Positions 1 through 10,868 of a DNA stretch of 64,000 nt are shown one piece after another. Below the pieces are notes generated by a model. The model ran no database searches, had not been told where the DNA came from, and was given only the letters and a program-made list of their open reading frames with translations. The position numbers and the translations under genes were made by a program. Location of the stretch: positions 304,467 through 368,466 of the forward strand of contig JAJEKV010000081.1 in NCBI GenBank assembly GCA_021234155.1, read 5' to 3'. The stretch comes from Isoetes taiwanensis (lineage: Eukaryota > Streptophyta > Lycopodiopsida > Isoetales > Isoetaceae). The stretch's first letter is position 1; each line of letters begins with the position of its first letter.

Positions 1-135
1 GTCGTTTGACGGCGCTTAACGACGCCACGCCACGCATACGCAGCCACGGCCGGGCGGCCGGCGGATTGGCGGCAAGCCGATTCGACGTGGCGACCCACGT
101 AAAAGCAACGTCGTTCAACGATGTTGCTTACGTGT
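1..135. repeat. Subterminal GTCGTT/AACGAC repeat cluster
   Basis: GC-rich stretch with GTCGTT, AACGACG and ACGTCGTT words, of the same type as at 5885-6410. In CACTA elements such short repeats next to the ends bind the element's own TNPA-like protein; that role is inferred here. Confidence 0.5.
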
Positions 136-1289
136 ATTGAAAAAAAAAAAAAAATTTAATAAATTGAAAAAAATAATAATAATACATTTATTATAAATGA
201 AGTTAATACATTTAATTTAAAGCCTATAAAATGAATTTAACCAATAAAGAAATATAAGATTTTAACGTCATTAAATGATGTCGCTTAAATATATTAAAAA
301 AATACAAAAATAAATGAAGCCCCAATTTTTTTAGCTAAATACATTAATCAATAAATTAAGCTAAATACATTAATCAATACATTAAGCATATTGAAAATTA
401 AATGCTTACGGTACGGTAAGGTGGCAAAGTTGTTTTTGCACAAACAACGATTTGCTAGGAGTGTACATGCAAAACAATAAATTCAATGATTAGTAAAATA
501 TTAGTATAAATAAACAACTTAAAGGAAAAAAAAATATGGAAAATCAATGGGGGAGGGGTGGTTTCAATGACGTCCCCTTCTTGGATAACAATTTAACCTA
601 AATAAAGCATTAGTATTTTATTAGCGTATTGAAAAAATTAAATCCTTACCTTGAAGAGGTGCCAACTTGTTTTGCAAGAACAACACATTTTGCTAGGAGT
701 GTACATGCAAAACAAAAAATTCAATGATTAGAAAGAAATAGTATAAAACAACTAATAAGGAAAAATTTTGGAAAGAAGAAGGGTCTAGATCTTTTAACGA
801 CGTCTTCTTAGATGGGAAAAAAAATTAGAAGAAGAATGGAAGAATTCAAGAAGAAAAGGCTAAGAAGAAGAGGAGGAACCGAAAATGGGGAGGAAGAATA
901 CTAAGAAGATGAAGCGCAAAGAGGAGGATTAAGAGTAAGAATTTGAATAAGAGGAGGAAGAAGTAGTATAAGAGGAGGAAGAATCAAGAAGAAGATGACA
1001 AAGGGAATGGAAGAATATGTATGGAAGAAGGATGCAAGAATGGAAGAAAAAGAATGAAGGTTGAAGGAAGAACAAACAACAAATACAAAAAGCCCTAAAT
1101 CTACCAAAAAACAAGTTTAGATTCAAAAAACGAGTTGGTTGATCCGTGCACATACCTTATGAAGCTTGTCTTACACTTAGAATAGACCCCAAAGTAGATC
1201 CGCGCCGAAAATCGCCTCAAAAAACGCTCCTCCATAAGCTTTGCTTGCTCGAAAATAAGCGGCGGGATTGCCGCCTGTTTTCGATTTAA
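136..1289. other. AT-rich then purine-rich non-coding stretch
   Basis: Bases 136-770 are strongly AT-rich. They contain an internal duplication of about 240 bp, in which the block reading 'tgctaggagtgtacatgc' occurs near 452 and again near 692. Roughly 770-1085 on the + strand is almost pure A/G with repeated AAGAAG and GGAGGA words. The ORFs in the complement are low-complexity Phe/Ser/Leu strings caused by this composition and are not genes. Confidence 0.6.
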
Positions 1290-1390
1290 ATCACAGGTCG
1301 TCGTTTAACGACGTCGTGACGTCGTTAAACGACGACAAAAAACGTCGTTGAACAACGTTTGTAACGACGTTTTTTTTTTACGACGACCTT
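1290..1390. repeat. Internal cluster of GTCGTT/AACGAC motifs
   Basis: Several tightly packed palindromic copies of the motif that fills the right subterminal region of element A, ending in T-runs. This links the DNA left of the array to the same element. Confidence 0.55.
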
Positions 1391-1806
1391 TTTTTTTTTT
1401 TTTTTATATAGAATGCATGTACACTTGACAACCAGGTTTATTTAACTAGATAGGGGTTTATTTGACTTGCTACACCCGTTAAAGTTATGAAATATACCAC
1501 CATGAAAATGTTCAATGTTTTGTGGTACATCCGTTGAGCTATGAGGTATATAATACGATGATGATAACTAGTAATACCTTACCTGCTACGATAACTAATA
1601 CCTTACCAACATGCAAAGATGTAGTTTATCTTAAAATTTTATTTTGTTAGATTTAAAAAGGTTAGGTTTCCACCAATAGTATATGTAGCTACGTGTTCGC
1701 TTGTTACGACGACATATATATATATTTTTTTAATTTTGTCCCCTGCTATGAGAACTAATACCCTACCAACATGCGAAGACGTCGTTTATCTCAACAAGCT
1801 AGCTGA
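1391..1806. other. AT-rich spacer before the array, no gene seen
   Basis: Starts in a long T-run. It contains two similar segments reading 'actaataccttaccaacatgc' and 'actaataccctaccaacatgc' near 1594 and 1754, each followed by a GTAGTTTATCT-like or GTCGTTTATCT-like stretch. No coding potential is visible. Confidence 0.4.
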
Positions 1807-4800
1807 CTTAGGAAGCTAGCTGACAAAAAATCAGAATTTAAGTTCGTACTATGCATTAATTACGAATTTACGAATGTCTTGCTACTGCAAAAGCCGGCCT
1901 TGACTTCTAACTGCCACAACGGGAGGAGCACAGGTCCAAACTCCATTCCGTCAGTTCCCCTTGCTTCGCGTTCTCATCTGCATGTGATTGGCCACGTTCC
2001 AAGTGCAAAAGACCAAAACTCGGCACCCAAAACGCAAACCCTGCTAGAACCTGGCAACTCATAGGGTTTACGTTTCGGAGGCTCTATGCTTGTCAGATTT
2101 GACTAGGACCTTGCGCCGTGTCTTGGCGTAGAGGGGGGTGTTGGCGCCTTGAGCACGGACCCTAAAACCACCCGGAAGCGGCTTGCCCAAAAAAGTCCTC
2201 TCCGGCCCCGGGCGACGGACGGGCAACTTCCCTCTCGGAACCGTGATCTGTGCCTCGCCAATGGACTCGGAAACGTCGACATTGCCCGAGGGACCAAGTT
2301 TTGTGGCGAAGCCCACCCCTTCGAAGAAGCGCCAAACTATCTCATGTGCAACACACTCGTAGTCAATTGGCCTAGGAGGTGGTTCTTTGAATCGCTTTAC
2401 AATGTAGGGCATAAGTGTTTCTTTCTTTTTGCAAAACCGACCGTGTAACTTGGTCCCTAGGGTAATTTTGGCATTCCGGACGATGTGGCAAGTCGGATCG
2501 GCATTTCGAACCTCCGCAATGTCCGAACGACAAAACACTTTGGTTTTTCTAATTGCCGCCGGGGCGCCAGCGGTTTGATATGTTCTCCCTGCACGGATGT
2601 TGGATTTTTGGACCTTCTCGGACCAGGGTTCCCGAAACAAAGGATTCAACGGTGGGATACTGGGAACCAAGATCCAGGAGTGTGGTCTTTAGCGCACACC
2701 CCGTGAGCTGATTTGCGAAAGGCCGCCGGGAAGCTTTTGGGGCTCAGCCACGGGGTTCGGACTCTCCCCTCTAAATGAGGAGACCTTGCAAGGTCCTGGC
2801 CTTGTTTGACTTGGGCAAGTGTGCCGCCTCTACTGCCCAACAACAGTCTGCCCGGTTGTTCTAGTGCAAACTATTTGATCTAAACCTTATCCAAAATTTT
2901 TGAGAGTTGGCCCTGTATGTTGGCGATGACTTAGGAAGCTAGCTTACAAAAATCAGAATTTAAGTCCGTACTATGCATTAATTACGAATTTCTGAATGTC
3001 TTGCACGCAAAAGCGCCCCTTGACTTCTAACCGCCACTGGCGGAGGAGTATGCAGGTCCAAACTCCATTCCGTCGGTTCCCTTGCTTCGCGTTCTCAACT
3101 GCATGTGATCGGGCCATGTCCCAAGTGCAAAAGACCAAAACTTCGGTACCCAAAGCGCAAACCCCGCTAGAACACGGCAACTCATAGGGTTTACGTTTGG
3201 AGGCTCTATCCTTGTCGATTTGACTAGGACCTTGTCGCCGTGTCTTGATGTAGAGGGGGTGTTGGCCTTGAGCACGGACCCTAAAACCACCGGAAGCGGC
3301 TTGTCCCAAAATTCCTCTCCGAAGGCTCGGGCGACGGACGAGCAACTTTCCTCTCCCGGGAACAGTGATGCATCTCGCCAATGGACTCGGAAGCGTCGAC
3401 ATTGCCCTAGGGACCAAGTTTTGTGGCGAGAAGCCCACCCCTTCTCGAAGAAGCCAAAACTATCTCATGTGCAACACACTCGTAGTCAATTGGCCTAGGA
3501 GGTGGTCTGCTGAACCGCAATGTAGGGCGTAAGTGTTTCTTTCTTTTGCAAAACCGACCGTGTAACTTGGTCCCTAGGGTAATTTTGGCATTCCGGACGA
3601 TGTGGCAAAAGTCGGATCGCCATTTGAACCTCCTGTAATGTCCGAACGACAAAACACTTTGGTTTCTACTGCCGCCGCGGGGACGCCAGCGGTTTGATAT
3701 GTTCTCAGGGACGGATGTTGGATTTTTGGACCTTCTCGAACCAGGTTCCTTGAACAAAGGATTCAGCGATTGGGATACGGAACCGAGATCCGGGAGTGTG
3801 GTCTTTAGCGTACACACCCCGGTGAGCGATTTGCGGGAAAGGCCTCGGGGAAGCTTTTGGGGCTCGCCTCACGGGGTTGGACTCTCCCTCTAATGAGGAG
3901 GCCTTGCAAGCTCTCGGCCTTGTTTGACTTGGGCAAGTGTGCCGGCTCTGCCGCCCAACAACAAAGCTGCCCGCACCGTTCTAATGCAAACTATTTGATC
4001 TAAACCTTATCCAAAATTTTTGAAAGTTGGCCTGTATGTTGGCGATGACTTTGGAAGCTTCGGTGACAAAAATCAGAATTTAAGTCCGTACTATGCATTA
4101 ATTACGAATTTATTTAATGTCTTGCTACTGCAAAAAGTGGCCCTTGACTTATTTGCCATAGCGGGAGGAGTACGGGTCCAAACTCCATTTCGCCAGTTCC
4201 CCTTGCTTGGCGTTCTCAAGCTGCATGTGATCGGCCACGTCCCAAGTGCAAAAGACCAAAACTTCGGCACCCAAAACGCAAAACCACGCTAGAACCCGGC
4301 AACTCATAGGGTTTACTTTTCGAGGCTCTATCCTTGTCGATTTGACTAGGACCTTGCCGCGTGTCTTGGCGTGAGAGGGGGGGTGTTGGCGCTTTGAGCA
4401 TGGACCCTAAAACCACCGGAAGCATCTTGCCCCAAAAGTCCTCTCCCGAAGGCCCTGGCGGCCGGACGGGCAACTTTCCTCTCCGGAATCGTGATGCCTG
4501 TCTCGCCAATGGACTCGAGCGCGTCGACATTGCCCTAGGGACCAAGTTTTGTGGCGAAGCCCACCCCTTCTCGAAGAAGCGCCAAACTATCTCATGTGCA
4601 ACACTTTCGTAGTCAATTGGCCTAGGAGGTGGGTGGCTGAATCTCGCAATGTAGGGCGTAAGTGTTTCTTTCTTTTGCAAAACTGACCAGGTGTAACTTG
4701 GTCCCTAGGGTAATTTTGGCATTAGGACGATGTGGCGAAGTCGGATCGGCATTTCGAACCTCCGCAATGTCCGAACGACAAAACACTTTGGTTTCTACTT

Positions 4801-5832
4801 GTCGCCCAGGGGCGCCAGCGGTTTGATATGTTCTCCGGACGGATGTTGGATTTTTGGATCTTCTCGGACCAGGTTCCTTGAATAAAGGATTCAACGGCCG
4901 GATACAGGAACCGAGATCGGGGAGTGTGGTCTTTAGCGACGCCCGTGGGTGAGGCCGCCGAGAAAGGCCTCGGGGAAGCTTTTGGGGCTCGCCTCCGGGG
5001 GGTTGGACTTTCCCCTCTAATGAGGAGGCCTTGCAAGGTCCTGGCCTTGTTTGACTTGGGCAAGTGTGCCATTTCACGCCCAACAACAGTCGCCTGCACC
5101 GTTCTAATGCAAACTATTTGATCTAAACCTTATCCAAAATTTTTGAAAGTTGGCCTGTATGTTGGCGATGACTTAGGAAACTAGCTCACAAAAAATCAGA
5201 ATTTAAGTCCGTACTATGCATTAATTACGAATTTACGAATGTCTTGCTATCGCAAAAGCGGGCCTTAGCCACAACGGGAGGAGTATGGTCCAAACTCCAT
5301 TCCGTCGGTTCCCCTTGCTTTCAGCGTTCTCAATTGCATGTGATGCGCCACGTCCCAAGTGCAAAAGACCAAAACTTCGGCACCAAAACGCCAAACCACG
5401 CTAGAACACGGCAACTCATAGGGTTTACGTTTGGAGGCTCTATCCTTGTCGGTCGACTAGGACCTGCGGTTTGTGTCTTTAGGGGGGGGGGTGTTGGCCT
5501 TGAGCACGGACCCTAAAACCACCAGAAGGCTTGCCCCAAAAGTCCTCGAAGGCCCGGCAGCGGACGGGCAACTTTCCCTCTCCGGAACCGTGATTCGGCT
5601 ATGCCAATGGACTCAGAACGTCCACATTGCCCTAGGGACCAAGTTTTGTAGCCAGAAGGCCACCCCTTCTCGAAGAAGCGCCAAACTATCTTATGTCCAA
5701 CACACTCGTAGTCAATTGGCCTAGGAGGTGGTCGTTGAATCTTGCAATGTAGGGCGTAAATGTGTCGCTTTTTGCAAAACCGACCGCGGTAACTTAGTCC
5801 ATAGGGTAATTTTGGCATTCCAAACGATAAGC
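1807..5832. repeat. Tandem array of about 1.12-kb units, three full and one truncated
   Basis: Using the marker 'tcagaatttaag', units fall at 1831, 2953, 4073 and 5196, giving periods of 1122, 1120 and 1123 bp. The fourth unit breaks off near 5832 at a junction with T-rich DNA. Units are clearly homologous throughout but differ by many 1-4-bp gaps, often at CG-containing sites. Minus-strand ORFs of up to 200 codons recur in the units. Their frames are not kept between units, so I treat the repeat as non-coding. The same family forms the array at 58320-63208. Confidence 0.9.
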
Positions 5833-6411
5833 GACGTCGAGTATTAATTTTTTTTTTTTCGCACGTTTTTTTCCCAAAAAAAAAAAAATAGTGACGTCGT
5901 TAAACGACGTTGCTTACGTGGCGCCTGGCCGACAATGGCGTGGCGCGGACGATGCATGACCACGGTGGTAAAAACCGCCGCCACGCCGGATATTCTAGGC
6001 GTCGTTTAACGACGTCATGTCGACGTGGCAGGACACTTTGGCGTGCCAGCCTGGCATGTCGGCAAAGCCCACGGCCGATCGGTCACGCCGATTTTTTAGT
6101 CGCCGCTCAACGACGCCATGTCGACGGGCGTAACACGGTGATTGGTGCCGCGTGGCATGTCAGCAAGCCACGCAGCCGGATGTGCCACGCCGATCCATCG
6201 ACGACGTTAAACGACGTTTTGTGCGCGGCACGACACGACGCTTGCCATCTTGGCAAAGCAGCACCATGCCACGCAGCCAATCCGACCACGCCGCCACCGA
6301 AACGTCGTTGAACGACGTCGAAACGACGTTGTCGTCGTTGAACGACGATGTCGTCGATGTTCGACGACGACCCGTCGTTCTTCGACGTCGCGACGTCGTT
6401 GGACGTCGACT
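5833..6411. repeat. Right subterminal region of CACTA element A
   Basis: Poly-T and poly-A blocks (5846-5890) are followed by about 520 bp of GC-rich DNA packed with GTCGTT-(T/G)-AACGAC palindromes. They are densest from 6300 to 6405. Such inverted-motif clusters next to a CACTA end are the expected subterminal repeats. Overlapping ORFs on both strands here are by-products of the repeats. Confidence 0.7.
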
Positions 6412-6424
6412 ATCCCTTGTAGTG
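6412..6424 (-). repeat. CACTA terminal inverted repeat, right end of element A
   Basis: Reads ATCCCTTGTAGTG on the + strand; the complement reads CACTACAAGGGAT, identical to 51962-51974. The following AAA (6425-6427) is the candidate target duplication half. Confidence 0.85.
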
Positions 6425-6427
6425 AAA

Positions 6428-7275
6428 CGAAAAAACTGCCAGCAAGGCCTCAATATTTCTACTGAAATTTTAAAAGAGAATGTGGAGCAAGAGAAGACCA
6501 GGCTGATGAACAAACAGAGGAGGAAATCGAAATTGCAGTAAGTAGCGCACGATTTTTCTGAAGCCGCTTAAGAAGAACCGCTGAAGACCTCTTCGATATT
6601 TCCCTGATTAGCTAAGCCCACAGTTAGCATAACCCAGTTTCGCTGCTGCAAAAAACCTGTTACCCTGTTGTTTTTCAATGCTGACCATCGGATGCCATGT
6701 TCGACCTGTCTTAACGGCTTCTCCACCAAATCCGGCGATCCAAGAAGAAACGAGCGAGACCGCGCCAAATCCAAATTACCGTGTGTAGAAAGGCGAGATT
6801 CGTCCACCAAATCGGGCGATGCAAGAACAAAGGCACAAGCCTTTGACCCTCGATTCGGGACAAAGCCATAGTTCGCTTTCTCGCCATAGTGGCCATGTCA
6901 TCGATCCGTGCTCGACCGTACCATACTCATACGCTTTGAACTCATAATAGACCGATGATTGCTTGCAGCAGCAGCAGTAATAGGTTTTGCGCCATCCTGT
7001 ATACCATGCAGTTGATCCAGAGGAGCTATTTGCCATGAATTTGTAGTCGTGAACAAATAGAACAGCCAGCGAGCATCGGGCGCTCATTTTTGTTCTTCAT
7101 TCATCGGCCGCAAACCGCCACACGGCCGGTTCAACAAAGTCCCGCTAAACCTACACCTAATCGCCCTTCAGGGAAGATGCCAAAGCTTCAAGCCCCAGCC
7201 TCTAAGAAGCTTGTTTTGCATGCCTCCTATCTATTTCGCTGCATTTTTTCTATCCACCGCCATAGCCAGTAACTA
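6428..7275. other. No recognisable gene
   Basis: Flank of element A. It contains an imperfect direct repeat of about 32 bp (near 6721 and 6799, around the words 'tccaccaaatc' and 'ggcgat'). ORFs of 60-103 codons exist on both strands but show no family motif. Confidence 0.4.
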
Positions 7276-7526
7276 TGGCAGAAATTACCCCCATTTTCAA
7301 GAACACAAAGGGGGCCATATTTTTTGTTCATCTCCATCATTTTTATGTGGGGCAGAGTCCCGACTTGGAGCAGATTCCCAACTATAAGCATTGGATAAGG
7401 CCCTGGTGGAAAACGCCATCGCCTTAGTTTCTTCTTGCTAAGGCTTACCAGTTGCAAGAAAAACACAGGAAACAAAAAACCACAGAAAACAGAGCTCCGG
7501 CATGGGTTGGTATTTATTTTCTTCAA
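7276..7526 (-). pseudogene. Cytochrome P450 N-terminal fragment
   Basis: The minus-strand reading from 7526 begins with a short hydrophobic segment (roughly residues 10-28). Next come a basic stretch and the proline-rich hinge 'RFPPGPYPMLIVGNLLQVG' (residues 38-56), then a KKYGPL motif near residue 70. This order of anchor, PPGP hinge, helix A and KYGPL is characteristic of microsomal plant P450s. The similarity stops after about 80 residues, where the reading runs into unrelated sequence. The I-helix, EXXR and heme-cysteine regions are absent, so this is a stray first-exon fragment with no enzymatic capacity. The P450 family cannot be assigned from this region. Confidence 0.7.
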
Positions 7527-8270
7527 ACTTGGCGACCTCCTACATCATCATCTGAGCTATGGCGGGATGCAGAGCTCGCCGGAATGGGGCAGAGGAAGTG
7601 GTAGAAATTTTAGCACGTTTTTGTGACACGTGTGGCAAAAATAGTTTTTTCTGCTCTTATATTAGAAAAGCCCAAATAAATAGACGTGGCCACCCTGGGG
7701 GCTCTTCTCAGCCCAGAAATATTAGGAGCAAATTTTTAATGGGAACAAATGTATCTGCCTTATATAGGTAGTGATAGTTGGCGTTGCTGGGCAGTTTGGT
7801 TTTGTAAGTGTTGGGAAACTTTAATTTAAATGAAACTTGATAATTACTCCTTGTGATATCTCCAATTCAATCACATTGCACATCAGCCTCTAAAATGCAT
7901 GTTCGACCATCAAACCTTTATCTCCGAAGGTTTAAAATAATAATCAAAATGAATAAACTTAAATTTTATTGACACTTGTCGTTCTCATGGATTATAACGT
8001 GGCCCTGGCATTTATGGTACTGAGTGCTTCTGAATGCAAAGTTAGTTGCTTGTCTAACTAAGTTTGAAGAGGTAAAGGATAGATTATTTATTGCTAGCAA
8101 CGCTCTCCATGTGAAGAGGATGTTGATACAAAAATGAAGAACAAAATTAAAATGCTTTATCCAAATTTTAATAAAAAGCAAAATCCAAAAACAAACAAAT
8201 TGTGATTTTCGTACAACAGTTGCTCCAAGGCATGCGATTAATGATGCGACTCGAGATAAAGCTAAGCAAA
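7527..8270. other. No recognisable gene
   Basis: Moderately AT-rich DNA. No motif, repeat boundary or convincing ORF was seen. Confidence 0.4.
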
Positions 8271-8469
8271 TGCTGCAAACGGAATGAAAATACATGAACA
8301 AATCATGCTATAAGGATGTGCCCTGCAATAGAGTCAATCGTAATGTTAGTTACAATCGTAGGTTTCTAATGCTGCAAACAGAATAAAAACACATGGATAA
8401 ATCATGGTATAACAATGTGCCTTGCAATAAAGCAACTGTGATGTTAGTTAGGATTGTAGGTTTTTAATG
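8271..8469. repeat. Two-copy tandem duplication, 99-bp unit
   Basis: The segment starting 'tgctgcaaac' at 8271 is repeated from 8370 with roughly 80 percent identity by eye. It is a local non-coding duplication. Confidence 0.7.
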
Positions 8470-10275
8470 GTAAATTTGGCTTAAAAACTATAAGTTATCA
8501 AGCTCGGAATGAACTAATACAGGCAGCAAAGCTCCACAAAATAACCTCAATAGAAGCACCTTAAAACCACTTCATCATCAATGAATAGAAATGGACGTTA
8601 GCAAATGCACTATATTAGGATAGCTATTAGTTTTTGTACTTCCTTATCCAATAAACATTTTGGCTATCAGAATAACTACGTTGCCTTCCCGTACTTGAGG
8701 ACTCAAAACACAACCGTACAACATAAAGAACGAAGGGCACCCAAATTAAAGACCTTTTGAGTTAATCCTGTAATGCTGGCATTGCACACGTTGGGACAAT
8801 AAATAACTGAGGTACAAAACTATGACAATTGTGTATAATTGGTTGATAACATGGTTCAAGAGTTGCAGATCCTTCAGAAATGTTTACGAAGATTGATCAT
8901 AACCCATGCTTATACAATATGACTGTAAAAACAATGGCTTAAGGCCACCACATGAATACAATAAAGTAATGGCATAGCAGATTACTATGCAATGTTATTG
9001 TGCAGCTTCATTTGTGTGCATCTTCATTTGAGATTCCTTTCATGTTACATCCATCACCAAGAATGCAATAACTGATAAAAAATGCAATTGTAAATATAAA
9101 GAAAGGATACACAATATAATAATTAGCATCTATTCACATTTCAAACACACAACTAAGATCAACTGAATATCATTAGTGCATACATCCAGGCAACAAAATG
9201 GTCTACATGTAATGATCAATGATGGTCGCATCAAGATGTCCTGGCATAGTGCTTCCCCTCTGTCTAAACTGTTTTAATTGCTCATTTAAAATACACCACA
9301 ATGGAAATATAATTAACAAACAGTTCTGCATGTGATGGTGATGAATGGAAAAATCTCTTGCTAACAATTGAGATATGGTTATCATATAGTGCAAAATCGT
9401 GGCCATCAAAGCTTACTTTATTTATTTGTATAAGACTCAGAATTCCAAGTGCATGCTTTGAGACTTCGAGATTTATAGCCTATAATGGAATTTCATATTA
9501 AAAGATGATTGAAGTTTCAAGACATAGATCACTGACAGATTCTTGTTGGACTACAATAATGGCTATGCAAAGCATGGCACTCACAATATAGAAGCAATTG
9601 GATGGCTTCAAAAATGTTCAAAACCATGGATCATCATATACAGTCTTACTTGCACGCCACAGCACATTATACTAAGCCCTGAAGCCTTGCAGTAGCAGAC
9701 TGTGTCACGGCTATGTAATCAGGAAAAGCAGAATTCATAATAAAAAATTAAGTCATTTCACTTCTAGCAAAAACAAAGGGATTGTAATTTGTTGTCATTC
9801 TTGAGGCAGCTATTGAAAATGCAGGACTACTCTTTGAAATTGATAAAAAGCTGTCATCATCTTCTGCAGTGCTTACCTTGCTAAGCCTACCGATGTTGTT
9901 CGAGTAAAGGTCAAACATGATGACACCCTTCATTCATGCAAACAAAAGATAGATCAGACATAGACCACAAACACTTGTGCTCAAAATTGAAATGCATTCA
10001 AGTTTGAAGGGTTACTTTAGCCGTTACACCCTTTGAAGAGATGTGAAAATTTGTTACCTTAAAGTTGATTTATGAATAAAACTGCTAACTGTCATCTTCC
10101 CCATGCACATATTCCATTTTGTTGTATTCCTTCACATGAGCACGCTTGTTGCTCTATATAATACAGAAGACTGCAAAACATAAAGATTCGTTTAGTTTGA
10201 TAAAATAGTTGCACATAGACTATGAACCTCTTAGAAAGATGCTCAACACATTTTTCCCAAACCTAAAATGTGGAA
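8470..10275. other. No clear gene; one possible minus-strand exon near 9869-9926
   Basis: AT-rich and intron-like. On the minus strand the reading ending at about 9869 gives 'MFDLYSNNIGRLSK' followed immediately by GTAAGC, a good 5' splice-site sequence. Alone this is weak, but it lies in the same orientation as the exon-like pieces at 11217-11830. Confidence 0.25.
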
Positions 10276-10863
10276 TGTTTGGGGTCTGGGTTCGGGAACT
10301 CCTGGAAGACAGCCCTCTGTGAGGACCCGTGGATCTAACAGGAGAGTCCGGGGGACTATGTCACGCGGGATTTGCAAGAAGAGAAGAAGAAGAAGAAAAC
10401 AGAACAAATGAGAGGAAAATGATAAGCTTCCTTGATATCAATGATGAACATACATGAGCTCTCGCAATAGAGAGAAAAACTGAAAGGAGACAAGACTCAA
10501 AACTCATCTAAAAAACTCATGTGCTAGCTCTACTCATATATATAGTACAATGGCCTTTGGCCCAATATAGACACTCTGACTGATCTCGGTGCCGACTCCT
10601 GGAAGGAGGCCTGATTTGCAGGAATGTTGGCGGTGCCTCTTGAAGTGCCTAGAATCACGCTGACGCTGACGCGGGCGGTGACGGGCCGTCACTTGTCTGA
10701 GCGGCGCCTCTTGTTGACGGACGCAGGCTTTGACTGCGTGGTCTGCTGCTTGGTCTTCTGCTGAGCCTTTGATGGCTGACCCGTGGCTGACTGAGGATCC
10801 TTGAGCTTGACCTGGTCTGTTGTATGCATGAATAGTCCTGTACCAGGAGGCACAGGACTAACA
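10276..10863 (-). mobile_element. Solo LTR with perfect 5-bp target duplication
   Basis: This 588-bp segment starts TG and ends CA. It is flanked on both sides by TGGAA (10271-10275 and 10864-10868). It aligns end to end with the LTR at 29239-29805: both contain 'ggtctgggttcggg', a GACAGCCCTCTGTGAGGACCC block, a CATGAGCTCTCG block and a 'tcatatatatagtacaa' block. No internal domain or second LTR is attached, so this is a solo LTR, normally left by LTR-LTR recombination. Orientation is taken from the polypurine tract beside the sibling LTR. Confidence 0.92.
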
Positions 10864-10868
10864 TGGAA

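Larger units (their letters stand above)
1..6424. mobile_element. CACTA (En/Spm) element A, right part; left end outside the window
   Basis: The right end is a CACTA terminal repeat at 6412-6424, followed by AAA as a possible 3-bp target duplication half. Its last 13 bp are the exact reverse complement of the first 13 bp of element B at 51962. Inside lie clustered palindromic GTCGTT/AACGAC subterminal motifs (1-135, 1290-1390, 5885-6410) and a 1.12-kb-unit array (1807-5832). I found no transposase-coding sequence in this part, so it may be a non-autonomous derivative, or its genes may lie left of the window. The subterminal-type motifs at position 1 could mean that the left end is close, or that elements are nested. 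Confidence 0.75.

Noticed and set aside
901-1153. Phe/Leu/Ser-rich membrane-like proteins on the minus strand
   Set aside because: Complement of a low-complexity purine tract; no coding evidence.
2068-2670. 200-codon minus-strand ORF in the array as a real gene (and similar ones at 59739-60383 and 62196-62777)
   Set aside because: The homologous positions in other units are shifted by many non-multiple-of-three gaps and stops. Conserved peptides merely reflect DNA similarity of a GC-rich repeat.
6107-6541. Overlapping Arg/Thr-rich ORFs in both strands near the end of element A
   Set aside because: They arise from GTCGTT/AACGAC palindromes read in all frames; composition artefact.
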